A program made the translations under genes and the position numbers. A DNA stretch of 64,000 bases from contig JAUKTV010000021.1 in assembly GCA_030549205.1 (NCBI GenBank), forward strand, positions 248,001 to 312,000, read 5' to 3'. The DNA comes from Apiosordaria backusii. Its lineage: Eukaryota; Ascomycota; Sordariomycetes; Sordariales; Lasiosphaeriaceae. Below the pieces are notes generated by a model. The model did no database searches, was not told where the DNA came from, and saw nothing but the letters and a program-made list of their open reading frames with translations. The stretch's first letter is position 1, and each line of letters starts with the position of its first letter. This document shows, in pieces, positions 20,566-32,085 of this stretch.

Positions 20566-21510
20566 GTCTCTTTGAGAAGTGGAGCTTTTAAAAAAAAATT
20601 TCTTTTACAATACTACACTCGGCGTTAGTTCTTTTTACAGTTAATCTAGTGTGCTATTTGAACTGCCTAGGGCCACCGTTATGGTCATGTAATTGTTATA
20701 TGCTTATTACGTACTTATTATATAGCTAAACCTTCTACTATCGAATTTAATAATAAGCTTATGTAATAACATTATAGCTAAACCTTCTAAACGCTTCCTT
20801 TACTACCGAATTGCTTATAACTGCATTAATAACTCCTTTGCCGGCCTACGCTAAGGCCAGATACTAGTACCTATATAAGGTTAAAAAGGATCCTATTTAC
20901 TTTTCTTTGCCTTTTCTCTTCTATATTATCTACTATATTCCTTTTTTACATTACTTACTATATTAAGACTTAACCGATTGTAATATTAAGTATAGGTTTA
21001 TTTTATATAACTTAATAATTAAGAGATAGTACTAATATAATACTAGTATATAATTATACTAAAAGTCTATAAGTATAAGATCCCGATATAAGATAGTAAC
21101 TAGGTTAAATTAGCCGATATAATAATGGCTATATTAAAGAAAGATAGTAAAAAGCGAAATATAGGCCTTATCTATATTTAGGATTTAACTATATATAAGC
21201 TCGATACTTTATTTATTAAATAATATACCGAACTCTATCGATTTAAATAGGAGTTAATTAAGCTTAATCGAGGATTATAGATTGATAATGATAATATAAG
21301 GACTTAGAATAAAGCATTTGTATAGAAGGATAAGGTAGAAGGATGGTTAGTAAAGTTAATATCAATTGCAAGTATGATAGTAAAGGCTAAGATGCCTTAA
21401 TAAGTAGCTAGTTTAATAGTATACTAAATAACTTAAAGATACTATTTACTATTATGTTAATCGTAAGTATCTGTATATTACGTCTTGTATATATACTACC
21501 AAACCTTAAA
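20566..21510 (+). repeat. GTCTC/TTAAG repeat, copy C
   Basis: 945 bp, starting GTCTCTTTGAGAAGTGGAGC and ending in ACCAAACCTTAAA (the usual final G appears as A). The TATATAAAAGTAT flank is present on both sides (20553-20565 and 21511-21523). Copy D follows at once and shares the middle flank. Confidence 0.72.
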
Positions 21511-21523
21511 TATATAAAAGTAT

Positions 21524-22490
21524 GTCTCTCTAAAAAGTAGAGCTTCCAAAAAAAAAAAAAGAAATTCTTTTACAACGCTATACCTAGCGTTGGTTCTCTT
21601 TACAGTTAATCTAGTATACCACTTAAACTGCCTAGGGCCACCGTTATAGTTACGTAGTTATTACATACTTATCACGTACTTACTATATAGTTAAACCTTC
21701 TACTGTCGAATTTAATAATAAGCTTATATAATAACATTATAGTTAAACCTTTTAAATACCTCTTTTATACCGAATTGTTTATAACCGTACCGATAACTCC
21801 TTTACCGGCCTACGCTAAAGCTAAGCACTAGCGCCTATATAAGGTTAAAAAGGATCCTATTTACTACTCTTTTTCTTTTTCTTTTACATTACTTACTATA
21901 TTACTTTCCTATATTACCTACTATATTCCTCTCCTATATTACCTACTATATTAAGATTTAATCGATTGCAATATTAAGCATAGGTCTATCCTATATAACT
22001 TAATAATTAAAAGATAGTACTAATATAATAGTAGTATATAATTATACTAAAAGCCTATAAGTATAAGATCCTAAGGTTAAATAATAGCGGCTACTTTGAA
22101 TTTACCGACATTATAATAGCTATACCGAAGAAAGATAGTAAGAAGCAAAATAAAAGCCTCTTCCTTATTTGAAAGTTAACTATATATACTTTCGATACTT
22201 TATTTTTTAAACAATACATTAAACTCTGTCAATTTGGATAGGATTTAATCGATCTTAAGGTAGACCAGTGAATTAATAGTAAACGGAATTAAAATAAAGC
22301 ATTCGAATAAAAAGATAAGGTAAAAGCATAGTTAAAGATATTAATTATTATTACAGGAGTAATAGTAAAGAACAAAACGGCCTAATAGATAGCTAGTTAA
22401 ATACCCTATACTAAATAACCTGAAGATACTGTTGTGTTGATCGTAAGCATCTGTGTGTTACGTCTTGTGTATATACTACCGAACCTTAAG
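21524..22490 (+). repeat. GTCTC/TTAAG repeat, copy D
   Basis: 967 bp, same ends as the other copies, including ACCGAACCTTAAG. Direct repeats TATATAAAAGTAT lie at 21511-21523 and 22492-22504. It forms a tandem with copy C, with the 13-bp flank present three times in all. An extra poly-A run (A13) sits near its 5' end. Confidence 0.72.
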
Positions 22491-22504
22491 GTATATAAAA
22501 GTAT

Positions 22505-24634
22505 TTTAATTAGGTTATTTTTAATTAGCTTATTTAAGATTGTATTCTATAGGTAAAATTAGACCTTTTTATTAACATATACACTATTAAATGTAATTTA
22601 CTTTAGATCATAGTATATTATTTAATCGTAAATAGTATTAAATACATTATTTATTTACTTTTAAAATAAATGCTACTTTTAAAGTATAGAAAGAATATAC
22701 TATTAACTATATTTACTATTCCTTTATAATAAGCCTTTAGCTTAATTTACTTTTTATATTTATAGTTTAACGATTATTATACTATATTGTCTTTTAGTTT
22801 ATAATATAGAAGAAGTTTGTAGTTGCGAGCTTTATCTTCTGTATGGGCGTCTTAGTAGAAGATAGGCCTCTTGAGCTATTTCTTTTTTTACTGGAGGGAG
22901 GTGTATTTGACTGAGCTTTGAATTTTTATTTAGAAGACTTGTCTAATATTGGTTAAATTTAGTGCTATAAATATATTGTTATATACTATAAAATTAACAA
23001 TAATAGTAATAAAATAAAAGATTAGCTTTTTAATAAATGTAAAGAAGAAGATAGTTTCAAATTATAGATCGTTTAAATTTAAAACTATTTAGAAGAATTG
23101 AAAAGTATATACAGTTTAAGCTTATTATTTATCCTTTTATAGTAGATAAACTTAATAAATATTATTAAAACGTTTTAGCTAGTATTTAAATAGCGTATAA
23201 TTATTAAGAAGATATTTTTATAATAAAGATACTTTAGATATTTACAGTTTATAGTTTTATAGAAAAGTATTTCTTTTAGTATTTTAGAATAGTTATTTAA
23301 TATACTATTTTTATTTATACTATTAAAGAAACTTTCGGTAATTTTTTAATTAAAAAGCTTCTTTAAATATCTGTTCTTAAGGCTTTTTTCTTACTATTTA
23401 TAAATTTAATTAGTTATATCCTTATTAAAGTACAATTAAGGTAGTATTTAAGTAGATATATACAATGTCTCTTTTAAAAAAAAAATGTTAATATTATAAG
23501 TAATATTAAAGATCTAAAGGGTAAGTAGATTGTTAAAGTCAGTAACGTCCCTTTTATTATTATTAAGTATTTAAAGATTAAAGTAAGGAATTAAAGTAGT
23601 ATTGTATTATTTATATAATTTATTAATATTTTCGTTATAGTATTAAATATTAAAATAAGATTTACTTTTAAAACTTTTCAATTATTATTTTTATTTTTAT
23701 AATAACCTATAATATTAGTATATAATTCATTATATTAGTAAAAATATTCCTACAATATATTTTATAATATAATTTTATATACTTTATATAAATAGAGGAA
23801 GAAATTTATTATTATAGTTTACTCTATTTTTTCAATTACTACTTTTTAACTTTTTATTAGTTTAATAAATTTACAGTATTTCTATATTCATTAACTATAG
23901 TATTAATTAAATAAAAAAATAATTTATTTATTCTTTTTATTTTTGTAATATATTTATAATATTAATTTTAGTATTATTAGTATAATTTAGCTTAAGGAAG
24001 TAAACATTTTTAAATTATTTATAGAAGGCGGTATATTAAGTAGCTATAAAGGCTTTAGGTTTTTTTATAATCTACTGTTTTAATTTTTATTATATAAAAC
24101 GTTAAATAAAATTTATATAGTAACGTTTAAGATCATTTAAGAGCAGTTATATAGAGGCTTATAGAGTTATATTTTTAAATAAAATTAAATAAAATATTTT
24201 TTAATTTTAATAGTATAAAGTTAAAAAGTATAAAATATATAGGAAAATGCTATTTTATATTATATTAAGATTAGGAAGTTAAAAATAGAAGTTAGGTTAT
24301 AAATCTAGGACATTAAAAATACGTTTTTAAAGAATAGAATGCTTTAAATTTAACTACTAGAGAGGAGTTTAGAATATATATAAGGCAGTAGTTGTTTATT
24401 AATTAACTAGAAGGGTTAATTTATATAGAGGTCGGAGAAGTAGTATTAAGTATATAATAGTAATTAGTATGCTTTACTATCGATACTGCTAAGAATGGCG
24501 ATATGCGCTTGCCTAATTTAGCAGCTAGAATAGCGATTTCTCGACTTAATATATAAATTTTAATTTAAATTATAATTAAAGTTTAATAAATTAATATTAA
24601 TAAATAATTTTTTTTTAATTAAAAGTTTATATCC
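22505..24634. other. AT-rich RIP-like block
   Basis: Gene-free, very AT-rich. Slightly less mutated patches occur near 22820-22930 and 24430-24540. I could not assign either to a family. Confidence 0.6.
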
Positions 24635-25106
24635 GTGCTCACCAGACTATTAGCCACGCCAGTTAAATAGCCATACCGGCTATAACCCTAATCCTGCATC
24701 CTCAATTAGCCAGCATCAAGCGTGCAAAAACCATTTGAAAACAGCAACAATTGTATGCATCTCTTTCATCTTTTAATAAAAAAAGGCCAAATTTGGATCA
24801 GTTATTCCTTTAATCTATATTATCAATATCCAGCTTTCAGAATCCAAATTGTATATAAAATGGCTAATAAATTGATCATGAAAGATTTACTCAGTTTTTA
24901 ACCTTAACTAGAAGAATAACAACTGCAGCACCATTAATAATAATAATCGTAAGGAAAATAGCTATATGGATAGCTCCTTAATATAGCTATATAGTCCTTT
25001 TTTCAGCTTTAAAATTAAAGGGAGGTTGATTTTATTATGTAGCTTCGAATTAGATTTTTTAAACAAGTGGCTATTTAACTGGTGTGGCTAATAGTCTGGT
25101 GAGCAC
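24635..25106. mobile_element. MITE with 39-bp terminal inverted repeats
   Basis: 472 bp. Arm 24635-24673 begins GTGCTCACCAGACTATTAGC, and its inverted partner is 25068-25106 with one mismatch. The interior has no coding frame, so this is a non-autonomous DNA transposon. The GC content of its arms is well above the flanks, so it entered after most of the RIP. A target duplication is unclear; TA a few bases out on both sides would suit a Tc1/pogo-like element. Confidence 0.75.
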
Positions 25107-26210
25107 TACTATGTAGGTGCCCTGCTTGCGTAGTCTAATATAGTAGGGCTCCTTGGAGCACGGGTAGTAGTATTAAATTCATTAAAGTTTAATGTTTTAA
25201 TTAATATAATATAGTAATTTTAAAGTTTTAAGGTATTAAGAAAAGGTTTGAAAAAGATATGACTATAATAACAGTATAAAAAAGCCAATAAAATACTATT
25301 TAATATAATATAATCAGTTAAATAGAATATTATTAAAGTCGATAAATTCTTTAAATAATAATAAAGGTTTAAATAAATCTAATAGACTTTACTAAAATAT
25401 ATTAATTAATAATAAAGTCGTTAATAATATATAAGTTAATAAATTATAAAGTTAATTAAAAATAGTAAATTTAAGTTTTTTAAAATAATAAATTAAAAAC
25501 TATAAAAGTCTGGTTAAGGTAATAAAGGTCTACTTCAAAAGCCAGAGCTTTAACTTTTATTTAACATTATTATAAGATTATTAATTAAATTATTAATAAA
25601 GTTAAATATAAGTAACAACGATTTAATAATAAGGCAATTTTATAATTAAAATTAAACTTTTTACTATTATAAGGTTATTTAATATGACTTTTTTTTATAT
25701 TATTATAGTAAAAATCTAAGTTTATTAATAGAGATTATAGATAAATTTAAAATATTCAATTTTAATATAATTTATATAAACTAATAGAGGTTATTTTATA
25801 ATATAAAATTATACTTATTACTGTTAATATATTAGTAAATAAATTAATAAGCTTAAAGTTATTTATTAATAAACGTTAATATAGATATTTTTAATAGAAA
25901 ATAAATAACTATTTATAAAAATAGTAAAGTAATTTAGTAAATTAGTAAAGAATATTTAACAAATGAAATAAAATATTTAATAAATTAATTAAAAACAGAT
26001 AATATTAAAGTTTATTATTAATCAATAATAATTTAATTAAACAACTTAGTTAGTACGTACTTAACGGTAATGCTATATATATAGTATTTAGCTTAAATAC
26101 TAATAAGTATTAATAGATAATAAGGTTGTTAGTTTTAAGCTAGATACTAGATTGTAAAATAAAAGTAATAAGTTAAAGTATAATATATTCTTGTAAGATT
26201 TAAAAGTAGG
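25107..26210. other. AT-rich RIP-like block
   Basis: Gene-free AT-rich sequence that ends sharply near 26210, where GC-balanced DNA starts. Confidence 0.6.
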
Positions 26211-27109
26211 GCGTTGGAGGTTTAATAATTTAAGTTCTTCGAGCTGGAGCTCTAATAATATTCCTACTAAGCCGCCTACCGAGCTACTAGTGCCACGCCT
26301 GCCCTGACACCCTTGTCCGTGAAAAGGGGCTAAGCTGTATTTTAACGTCGCTACCTACTTTTGTTGCCCACCCACTTCAGAAAAGCACATCTTGCCTTTG
26401 CTCAATAACCTTGCTTATTGTGTTTTTCTCCATTCTTCTCAAGCTGCTACTGTGCTCAAAATCTCGGCGTTTCTCAGATTCGATCTCGTTGGAACCACTT
26501 ACGGCTTTCATGCAGGCAGGCTGCACACGTTCCAATCACTGCCCTGTCCTGCTTGCATGTGCAAACACACTTCAAGATAGCCAAAACAATCTCGTCGTTT
26601 CGACCACTAACTTTTTATCAATTTCTTACCTACGCAGTGAGGCCCACAACTGCACATGCACTGAGGCCTACGACAGTTGCCGGGAACTCAACTTTTATCG
26701 TGCTCGTTCTCCCACCTGGCAGCTTCCCTCAATCAAATGTTTATCTTCGATAGCTTGGAATGCCTGCTCCTGCAGGCAAACACGGGAAGACCCCTTACTG
26801 TGCTCAGAATGGAACAGAACAAACGGATAATGCATCGGTTCCCAACCGCTATTTCGAGGCGAGCATGGGAGCAATGGCAAACACTTGGATCACTCACAAA
26901 CGCCACTTGTTGAGGCCTTCACCGAGAGCCAATTGGTACACAATGGGCATTGGCCTAGGATACGGTTCGATTCACCCTGGTTTATAAAATTGAGCCCTGT
27001 TTCGAGTAACAGCGTCGAGGCAACGGGCTTCCCCAAAACTCTTGTGGTTTTCTTTGCGAACACACAACTTACCAAGTCTTGCCACTCTCAACCACAGTAA
27101 CCTTTCATC
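26211..27109. other. Promoter-side intergenic region of the AAA+ gene
   Basis: GC-balanced, with overlapping short frames on both strands but no domain. It ends in a leader ACCTTTCATC directly before the ATG at 27110. I treat it as 5' flank; an unannotated small exon cannot be excluded. Confidence 0.4.
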
Positions 27110-29082
27110 ATGAAGAGAAAAAACGACTCTGTGGGTTTCAAGAAGCAAGATTGGGACTCTGATCTCATCCTGCCTCGGATCGAAAAGCGTGCATCCAGCA
27201 GCAGCGATGGCTATGCATCACCTACGTTCCCGTACAGCGACCGTGACCGGACTTTTCACCTTCGCGATATCGTTGTCGCTATCCAAAGAGGTGACACTTG
27301 TGACAGCATCCGATCTCTTTTGAGCCCTCACCAGGCCGAACTCCAGTCACTGAAACTCAAGGAGGAGATTTGTGGAACTGTTGATGATGTTCCCGGGTTC
27401 TTTTTCGTCATTGAGAGCGGCAGTGCTGATATGGTCAAGATGTGGGCATCGTACGGTGGAGATGTCAATGCCACATACCGTGGTGTTCCGCAGCTGGTTT
27501 ATGCCGCTGTTCGGTGTCTTTCTCCCAAAGCCGACGGGCCGACGGTCGTGGCAACACTTTTGAGCCTTGGGGTTTCCATTGATGTTATACCTCAGCCGTT
27601 TTATTCACCCATTGACCGAGATCTACCTGAGTCTGGACCTCCTGACTTTGAGCTCGCGCCCTTCAAGCACACCAAAACCGCATGGACCCTAGGAGCTGGA
27701 CGCCAGTTGCTCACAGCTGCCCTGAACTCCTGCTTCTCCCTCCGGTACGCTTTACATCGAGCCTCAACTACTGAACCGCTCTCCGGCGCCAACCAAGCTA
27801 TTGCCAAGAAGCATTCGGCCACCGAGTTATTGGGGGTTCATTACTTCCTTGTGGGTCAAACTCAAGCATGCCAACTTCTGGTTGAAATCTTTATGGCGTA
27901 TGTTGTCCTTCAATCACTTCAGTCAAAAGAATGTGTTGCGTAAACGTCCTGACGCCGCGATTGTACAGTGAACTTGCTCTGGGGACCGATAGACCTTTGA
28001 TCTTGCTGTTTGCGGGACCCAGTGGACATGGGAAGACAGAGCTGGCACAAAATATGGGGAAGCTCCTGTCCTTGGATCTGCAAACAGTTGACTGTACCAA
28101 TCTGCGTACTCCAATGGACCTCTTTGGTCCCTTCTTCCCCTTTGAAGGCTATGACAAAGGTTCAGTTGTCAATAACTTCCTCGACGAGCATAACAGCCAA
28201 CGGTCTATTGTCTTTCTTGACGAGTTCGAGAAGACAGAGCAGAAGGTGCAAGAAGCTTTGCTACTACCATTCCAGAGTGGTAAGCAAACTGCTACTCTGC
28301 TCCTTTGTCGGATGAACGCTAATTCTGGTCGATGTAGGCCTCCATCTCGATCGCCGAAATTTGAAGCTGATTGATTGCTCCAAGACCATCTGGATTTTGG
28401 CTACCAACGCCTTTGACGACCATATTCTTTCCTTTTGCAAGACTCACTACAGAGACTTGTTCACAAACACAGTTGGCCTTGATAGGAGAGCATCGGAACA
28501 GGCAAGAAAGCTTGGGAAGAAACTTTCTGCCATCATCAAAAAGGAGTCTATCACAAAGTTCGGCGTGAGTGCTTCATGAGTTGCCTTGAGATTTCGGAGC
28601 ATGGGACAACCTGATACATGACCATCTAGGCACCTTTGACCGGCCGCATCACGTCTGTGATACCTTTCTTGACCTTTTCGCCTACCGAGCAGGCAGCTGT
28701 GGCATGCAAGGAAATGGACCGTCTGAAACGGAAATTGGCCCGCCCAGTCAAGCTGTGCGACGACTTGAAGCTGTACCGTCCGGTTGGAAACATCAAGCTG
28801 CAGATTCCTTTCAGCTACTCCGTCTGTAAGGCGCTGGCATCACAAGGCTATGTTGAGCAATTGGGGGCGCGCAGTATCATCAACATCGCTGACAGCGAGG
28901 TAGCACTGCCTCTTGTTACCCAGTACCTTGCTGCACGGGAGGAGGTTTCCGAGGATCAACCCGAGTCAGGCTTCACAGTCACTGTTGATGCCGATTTGGG
29001 TATCATCGAGGTTTCGGAACAACAAAATACTCTTCTAGAAGAGGTTAGTCTTACCCTTAACTCTTTGAGGGGAAAGATCTGA
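27110..29082 (+). CDS. Ankyrin-like/Clp-type AAA+ ATPase, four exons
   Basis: Model: 27110-27897, 27969-28279, 28338-28564, 28630-29082; 1,779 nt, 592 aa. Introns of 71, 58 and 65 bp have donors GTATGT, GTAAGC and GTGAGT; the first shows a perfect CTGAC branch and TACAG. The joined frame is continuous. Residues ~110-185 look like degenerate ankyrin repeats (SADMVKMWASYGGDVNA). The AAA+ core has Walker A GPSGHGKTELA (about 278-288), Walker B IVFLDEFEK (about 343-351) and sensor-1 ILATNAFDD (about 385-393). A Clp-type C-terminal subdomain follows. The layout recalls mitochondrial CLPB/Skd3 (ankyrins plus one Clp AAA module), which acts as a disaggregase. A disaggregase role here is inference; no clear targeting peptide is seen. 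Its neighbour carries amyloid-like motifs. Confidence 0.85.
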
Positions 29083-29276
29083 GAAGATCGACGACGGACG
29101 CTACAATACCCAACCGGGAAGCGGGTCTTTGAAATGTTTCTATTTGGTTGTTTGCTTCATTTAACTTGTTGTTGCCCTTGAGGGACCTTGATGGCCCTTT
29201 CATTCAAAACCCACATAGATTGCCAGTGGGCTTCCAATTCTATCGCTTATTTTGACCAAGATCATCATTCATGTGC

Positions 29277-30062
29277 CTAGACAGTAGTAGTTGACCCCCT
29301 TCCAAGTAACACTTGCAGTGCACCCATCGACATCGGCCCGTTGATTTGCACTGCGTTATTCTTCGATACAGGCTTAACATGCACAGCAGCTACCGGCTTC
29401 GACCTTCCGTCGAATCCAACAGAACCGTTGATCTGATAAGCGTCGTCAAAAACAATTGCCCCAAAGTATGTTGATCCAGACTGTCTTTCCAGAGCACCGA
29501 GATATTCTGCAACCTTTTCAAGATTTCTGACCAGTGCTTCCAACTGTTCGACGAGGGTCTCAAAGCCCTGCCGCCCTCGAATAGCCCATGTGAGTTTCTC
29601 TCCAACTGTCCATCTCCGTTGTTGTTCTTTGCCACAGAAACTTCTTGAACGGCTGAGGAATGGAAAGGTTGAGGATCGACGCACCCCGTTACCGGTAGCC
29701 GCTGAGTTCGACACAAGCTTCAGTCCGTATTTCTCCTCGAGACTGTCTCGATCGTCGAATATCTCGCGTATAGATATGAGGGATGATCCCACGGTAGCGC
29801 TGACGCCGTCCCAGTTGGCGCAAAGTGTCTTGTCCGATACCATTGTGACCGATTCGTCGCTCGAATATCGCTTGGTTTGGAGACCGATGGTTTGGCCCCA
29901 GAGCTCAAATCGTGTTTTCACCAGCTCAAATTTCGTGACAAGGAAATCGTAGTCGTGGTCGCTCGTTCTCATGAGCTGAATTTTGTTGTAGCCCTCGACG
30001 CAGGTACCGAAGAGAGTGACCAGACCCACAGCTCCGATTGCCAGGCCTGCAATTTCAGCCAT
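29277..30062 (-). CDS. HeLo-domain protein with two C-terminal amyloid-like motifs
   Basis: 261 aa from the ATG at 30062; the frame is open further upstream but without an ATG. The N-terminus MAEIAGLAIGAVGLVTLFG, followed by CVEGYNKIQLMR, DYDFLVTKFELVKTRFELWG and a later helical segment, fits the HeLo domain (prion-inhibition and propagation family). HeLo is the membrane-targeting, cell-death execution domain of HET-s/HET-S-type proteins. After residue ~200 come two short repeats: DDAYQINGSVGF (about 29415-29450) and KNNAVQINGPMSM (about 29330-29373). They share NN/DDA...QING, which resembles HET-s-related amyloid signalling motifs. It ends convergent with the AAA+ gene (194 bp apart) and is divergent from the motif gene at 31544. 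It has no intron. Likely role: cell-death effector triggered by amyloid templating. Confidence 0.78.
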   Translation of the reverse strand: MAEIAGLAIGAVGLVTLFGTCVEGYNKIQLMRTSDHDYDFLVTKFELVKTRFELWGQTIGLQTKRYSSDESVTMVSDKTLCANWDGVSATVGSSLISIREIFDDRDSLEEKYGLKLVSNSAATGNGVRRSSTFPFLSRSRSFCGKEQQRRWTVGEKLTWAIRGRQGFETLVEQLEALVRNLEKVAEYLGALERQSGSTYFGAIVFDDAYQINGSVGFDGRSKPVAAVHVKPVSKNNAVQINGPMSMGALQVLLGRGSTTTV

Positions 30063-31543
30063 GTTGTGGATTATTGCTCGGTTGTAATCGTAAGACGCCC
30101 TTGTATTGAGCAAGGGAAGAAAATGATGCTGGGAGAAGTGACAGCTTGGGAATGATACGGATTTTGGGAAACACTGCTCAAAGATACCCAAGGTGGGTAC
30201 GTAGATACAGTAGCGAGGCGGAGCAAATAAATCTGGCAGGGCAGCTTAATGGGTACCAATGCCTGATGAATCGTGATTGGGGATGCATTTAGGTACTGGC
30301 TATTCGTCAATGACCTCTGTTATGCATGGGGTGCTGCATTGGTCAATGTCTCTTTAGGTACTCACATTTGACTTTGCGGATGGACCAAGAAAAGAAACAT
30401 GAATGCAAACCTAATCCGCAAAAGCTAGGTAGGTAGGTGGTATCCATATTCCCAATCAACGCAACCGATGTGCAACATACCCTTGATGCTACCTAGTAAG
30501 TACCTGTAGGTACGCTGTACAGCTAGTCTTTTCAGATTTGGCATTGATTTCTCATTTTCAGGTCTGGCCAGGTGTGCTATTGTTTGATAGCTGCGCTAAG
30601 GGGCATGATGCAGGCAAATCTCACCCAAATTAGGGGGGTGAAGAAGGACTGCATTAGCCCTTGAGATACTTCATTCATGACTTCATGGTGCGGATTGATA
30701 TCAATGATTAGGTGCCTTTGGAATACTGCTTTAAAAGTGGTACTACATACAGAGGAGGGGCAAATGTTAATACAAAAACCCAAAGAATAGGTACCTAATG
30801 GCGGAAGACCCTGGCGAAGCTTCAAAACGGGAAAACTTCTAGAATTCGTCGGGCTCCAACAAGCGACCCAACTCATTTGCTCATTTGACCGGACTGTGGG
30901 TTGGATGGACTACGAATGCCCAATAACAGAACGTACGTGACAACCCCTGAATGACGTGTGTGTCCAGCTTGATGAGCATCTCTGACAACGTGCCAGCGTG
31001 GCATGGACCGCGTGGTAGGTCGCTGGCAGTGAGGCTGTACCAACGTACTCCAGTCAAGGTACTACTTGGAATGACATCCAGCACGGTCTCTGGAAACCGA
31101 ACAGATCTCAAAATGAAACACTGCGTGCCAAAATAGTGGCCAGTAGGAGGTTTTTTGCCCGTTGGACTGGCCGCAGTTGCAGGCCCTCGGAAGCTGGAGG
31201 CGAGAGACATGCGTATTGCGCAAGGAATCGTTGGCAATTAGACTCCCTCTCTCACCAAGAAATCGAAGGTGATGATTCATCAAGCTGTGTCACGGGGAGA
31301 CAAGATACCTAAGGTACCTCACCTGATATCGATGCTAATGAGACACTTTCTCGAGTCCCGGCTGACCTATATAAGGAATGCGACCAGGCAGTCTGCCAGG
31401 ACTGACCATTTAGCTTTCTCGGGTCTTTGCCTTTTCAATCATCTGCATTGGGTTGGCAGTTTGTTGATTTATTCATTGTTTTTCTCTTGTAATATTGTCC
31501 CTTTGGAATACCGGCACTGCATCAGATACCTACCACCAACCCG
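30063..31543. promoter_or_regulatory. Divergent promoter region with repeated AGGTAC/GTACCT motifs
   Basis: About 1.48 kb between two divergent starts. AGGTA, GGTACCT or ACCTA-type motifs recur, for example at 30290, 30355, 30425-30440 (three AGGT units), 30490-30515, 30789-30798, 31307-31324 and 31525. A TATATAAGG box at 31368-31376 lies 168-176 bp upstream of the plus-strand ATG. I see no convincing gene inside. The motif may be a general intergenic feature of this genome, since it also occurs near 33070 and 34215. Confidence 0.45.
31368..31376 (+). promoter_or_regulatory. TATA box of the motif-partner gene
   Basis: TATATAAGG followed by a pyrimidine-rich leader (about 31410-31510) and the ATG at 31544. 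Confidence 0.5.
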
Positions 31544-32085
31544 ATGGCGCTGACGGACGTCCCATCACCTAAAAGCGACTCCTCCCCTAGTCCTAATGGT
31601 TTAGTCTCTTGCCAAGAGCTGTCCGAGGATCAGCACATGGGTGACAGTTTGGGTGATGATGTGCCCACACATGTGCGATGGATGACAGAGCAAAGAATCC
31701 AACAAGTCCTCCTCCTTCTTGGAAAATTCAGTTTTGAAGGTGAGATTCATTTGAACATCGTCGGTATTCAGGCAGTGCTGATTAATGTTGGGCAGACTTC
31801 ACTACCACCCCCCCAAGTCCAAATATGCTGCGCGGCGGCGGCACTAGTTGCCCCCAGGCTCGGGGTACTGTATTTGGGCATGATGGTGCTAGCGAGAATC
31901 AGAAGCACAGCACTTATGACCGCTGTTACGAGAAGAATGAGACTTGCGATCGTGCCATAACTATCAATGGCTCCGTGCTGTCCGGCCAGCAGTCAACGGG
32001 GGGTTACCGGGCCAGGGCAATCTACAAGAACAACATCGCGCGTGATGACGGGTTCCAAATCAATGGAGATGTCATGAACAACTAA
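31544..32085 (+). CDS. Small protein with two C-terminal amyloid-like motifs (HeLo partner)
   Basis: Model: exon 31544-31739, intron 31740-31795 (56 bp, donor GTGAGA, branch CTGAT, acceptor GGCAG), exon 31796-32085; 486 nt, 161 aa. Splicing joins FSFE to DFTTTPPSPN in one frame. The N-terminal ~65 residues are polar, with one short helix (MTEQRIQQVLLLLGKFSF) and no known domain. The C-terminal ~70 residues hold two copies of a motif like the one in the HeLo protein: KNETCDRAITINGSVL (about 31930-31980) and YKNNIARDDGFQINGDV (about 32025-32075). The second fits the N-x-A-x-x-x-x-x-Q-x-x-G-D pattern of HET-s-type motifs well. It is divergent from the HeLo gene, so co-regulation is likely. It has no NLR domain, so it would be a motif donor, inhibitor or scaffold (inference). 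Confidence 0.72.

Noticed and set aside
22505..24634. AT-rich blocks as mitochondrial DNA insertions or centromere
   Set aside because: They contain recognisable RIP-eroded nuclear repeats and no mitochondrial genes; a centromere cannot be judged from sequence alone.
26925..26985. A-box/B-box-like words (GGTTCGATTC) suggesting a tRNA gene
   Set aside because: No acceptor stem or cloverleaf pairing could be found around them.
30063..30191. Upstream extension of the HeLo protein by 43 residues
   Set aside because: There is no ATG in the extension, and the HeLo fold normally starts at the MAEIAG-type N-terminus.
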